DNA of 64,000 nucleotides from Pseudomonas neuropathica (GTDB lineage Bacteria; Pseudomonadota; Gammaproteobacteria; Pseudomonadales; Pseudomonadaceae). The notes under the pieces were generated by a model. It saw only the letters and a program-made list of their open reading frames with translations. It had not been told where the DNA came from and made no database searches. The position numbers and the translations under genes were made by a program. The DNA lies in assembly GCF_015461835.1 (NCBI RefSeq), contig NZ_JACOPX010000006.1, forward strand, positions 186,001-250,000, given 5' to 3'. Positions 63,668-64,000 of this stretch are shown piece after piece (the stretch's first letter is position 1; every line of letters starts with the position of its first letter).

Positions 63668-64000
63668 ATGACATGCCGAATTATCATAGCCGACGATCAC
63701 CCGCTGTTTCGCGAGGCGATGCTGCGCACGGTTCAGCGGTTGTTGCCCGAAGCCGTTATCGACGAAGCCGGTGATCTCGACGCAGTGCTGGCGCTGCTGC
63801 CTTTGGGTAATGAGCCGGACACATTGATTCTAGATCTGCGTTTCCCGGGATTGACCTGCGTCAGCCAACTCGCCGAGCTGCGTCAGCGCTTGCCGCGCAC
63901 CACGCTGATTGTGGTGTCGATGGTCGATGATGAGTCGCTGATCAGCGAAGTCATGGCCGCCGGTATCGACGGCTTTATCGGCAAAAACATCGCCCCCGAT
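63668..64000 (+). CDS. Response regulator (NarL/LuxR type), 5' part only
   Basis: 111 codons before the window ends, starting MTCRIIIADDHPLFREAMLR with GGGAGGG upstream. The receiver domain has the acidic pair D9/D10, phospho-acceptor D56 in TLILDLRFPG, and the conserved lysine in DGFIGKNIA. A C-terminal HTH is expected outside the window. Divergent from the hybrid kinase, its likely phosphodonor. Confidence 0.87.
   Translation, partial: MTCRIIIADDHPLFREAMLRTVQRLLPEAVIDEAGDLDAVLALLPLGNEPDTLILDLRFPGLTCVSQLAELRQRLPRTTLIVVSMVDDESLISEVMAAGIDGFIGKNIAPD

Noticed and set aside
1..64000. CRISPR arrays, tRNA or rRNA genes, prophage or insertion-sequence transposases
   Set aside because: None seen. 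The only tandem repeats are protein-coding (exoprotein and 60884-61234), and the dispersed repeats are REP-type without a transposase.

Overview
The window looks like a chromosomal segment of a Pseudomonas of the fluorescens group. The evidence is high GC, codon use rich in CTG/GCC/GGC, a sbcDC-GST block, Pseudomonas-style GntR/LysR catabolic islands, and eight copies of a REPIN-type repeat whose outer arms read GTAGGAGTGAGCCTGCTCGC. These identifications were made by eye from motifs and context; no database search was run.

Layout. (1) 1-9829, minus strand: the first ~3,276 codons of a giant two-partner-secretion exoprotein (FHA/CdiA type) that runs off the left edge. Its C-terminal effector and any immunity gene lie outside. 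(2) 10181-15644, plus: sbcD, sbcC and a GST-fold gene in an overlapping operon. (3) 15783-18330, minus: small membrane or secreted proteins, a secreted beta-propeller lactonase and a small acidic protein. (4) 18495-25383: a sugar-acid (pentonate or hexarate type) island, with an MFS carrier, FAH-fold dehydratase and ketoglutarate-semialdehyde-type dehydrogenase on the minus strand, divergent from an IlvD/EDD dehydratase and a FadR-type GntR regulator. Two exact TNGTNNNACNA operators lie in the divergent promoter. (5) 25647-29071, minus: an RND/MMPL exporter with a YCF48-type propeller protein.

(6) 29507-40713: the most unusual block. It is a catabolic regulon of DUF1185, alpha/beta hydrolase, aldehyde dehydrogenase, flavin reductase, carboxymuconolactone-decarboxylase-like protein, GntR, Nudix, DUF1330, a RibB with a degenerate GTP-cyclohydrolase half, and a polyamine-type ABC importer. 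A 15-mer, TATTATGGTATACCA, recurs (once with one mismatch) in exactly the three promoter regions of this block. (7) 40916-41931, minus: a ParD-like protein overlapping methionine aminopeptidase. (8) 41996-49846: a phosphonate island with two LysR regulators, phnDCE, an iron-type alcohol dehydrogenase, an OPA-like carrier and phosphonatase phnX. It has no phnW, so 2-hydroxyethylphosphonate is a candidate substrate. (9) 49847-51112: a repeat, a minus-strand terminator, two divergent PHO-box-like sites and a short ppx. The left-facing site and terminator could bound a ~50-nt RNA.

(10) 51171-54279: a cobalamin riboswitch and btuFCD-type genes. (11) 54985-60243: cobalamin-independent metE, and a reverse transsulfuration pair (cystathionine beta-synthase and gamma-lyase type). 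(12) 60797-64000: a secreted protein with nine 13-residue repeats, a YecR-like lipoprotein, a hybrid sensor kinase, and the start of a divergent response regulator cut by the right edge.

Taken together, most of the window is nutrient-acquisition accessory metabolism (sugar acids, an unidentified ring-derived or amine substrate, phosphonate, B12/methionine) set between REP-type repeats, with a contact-dependent or adhesin-type exoprotein at the left end.
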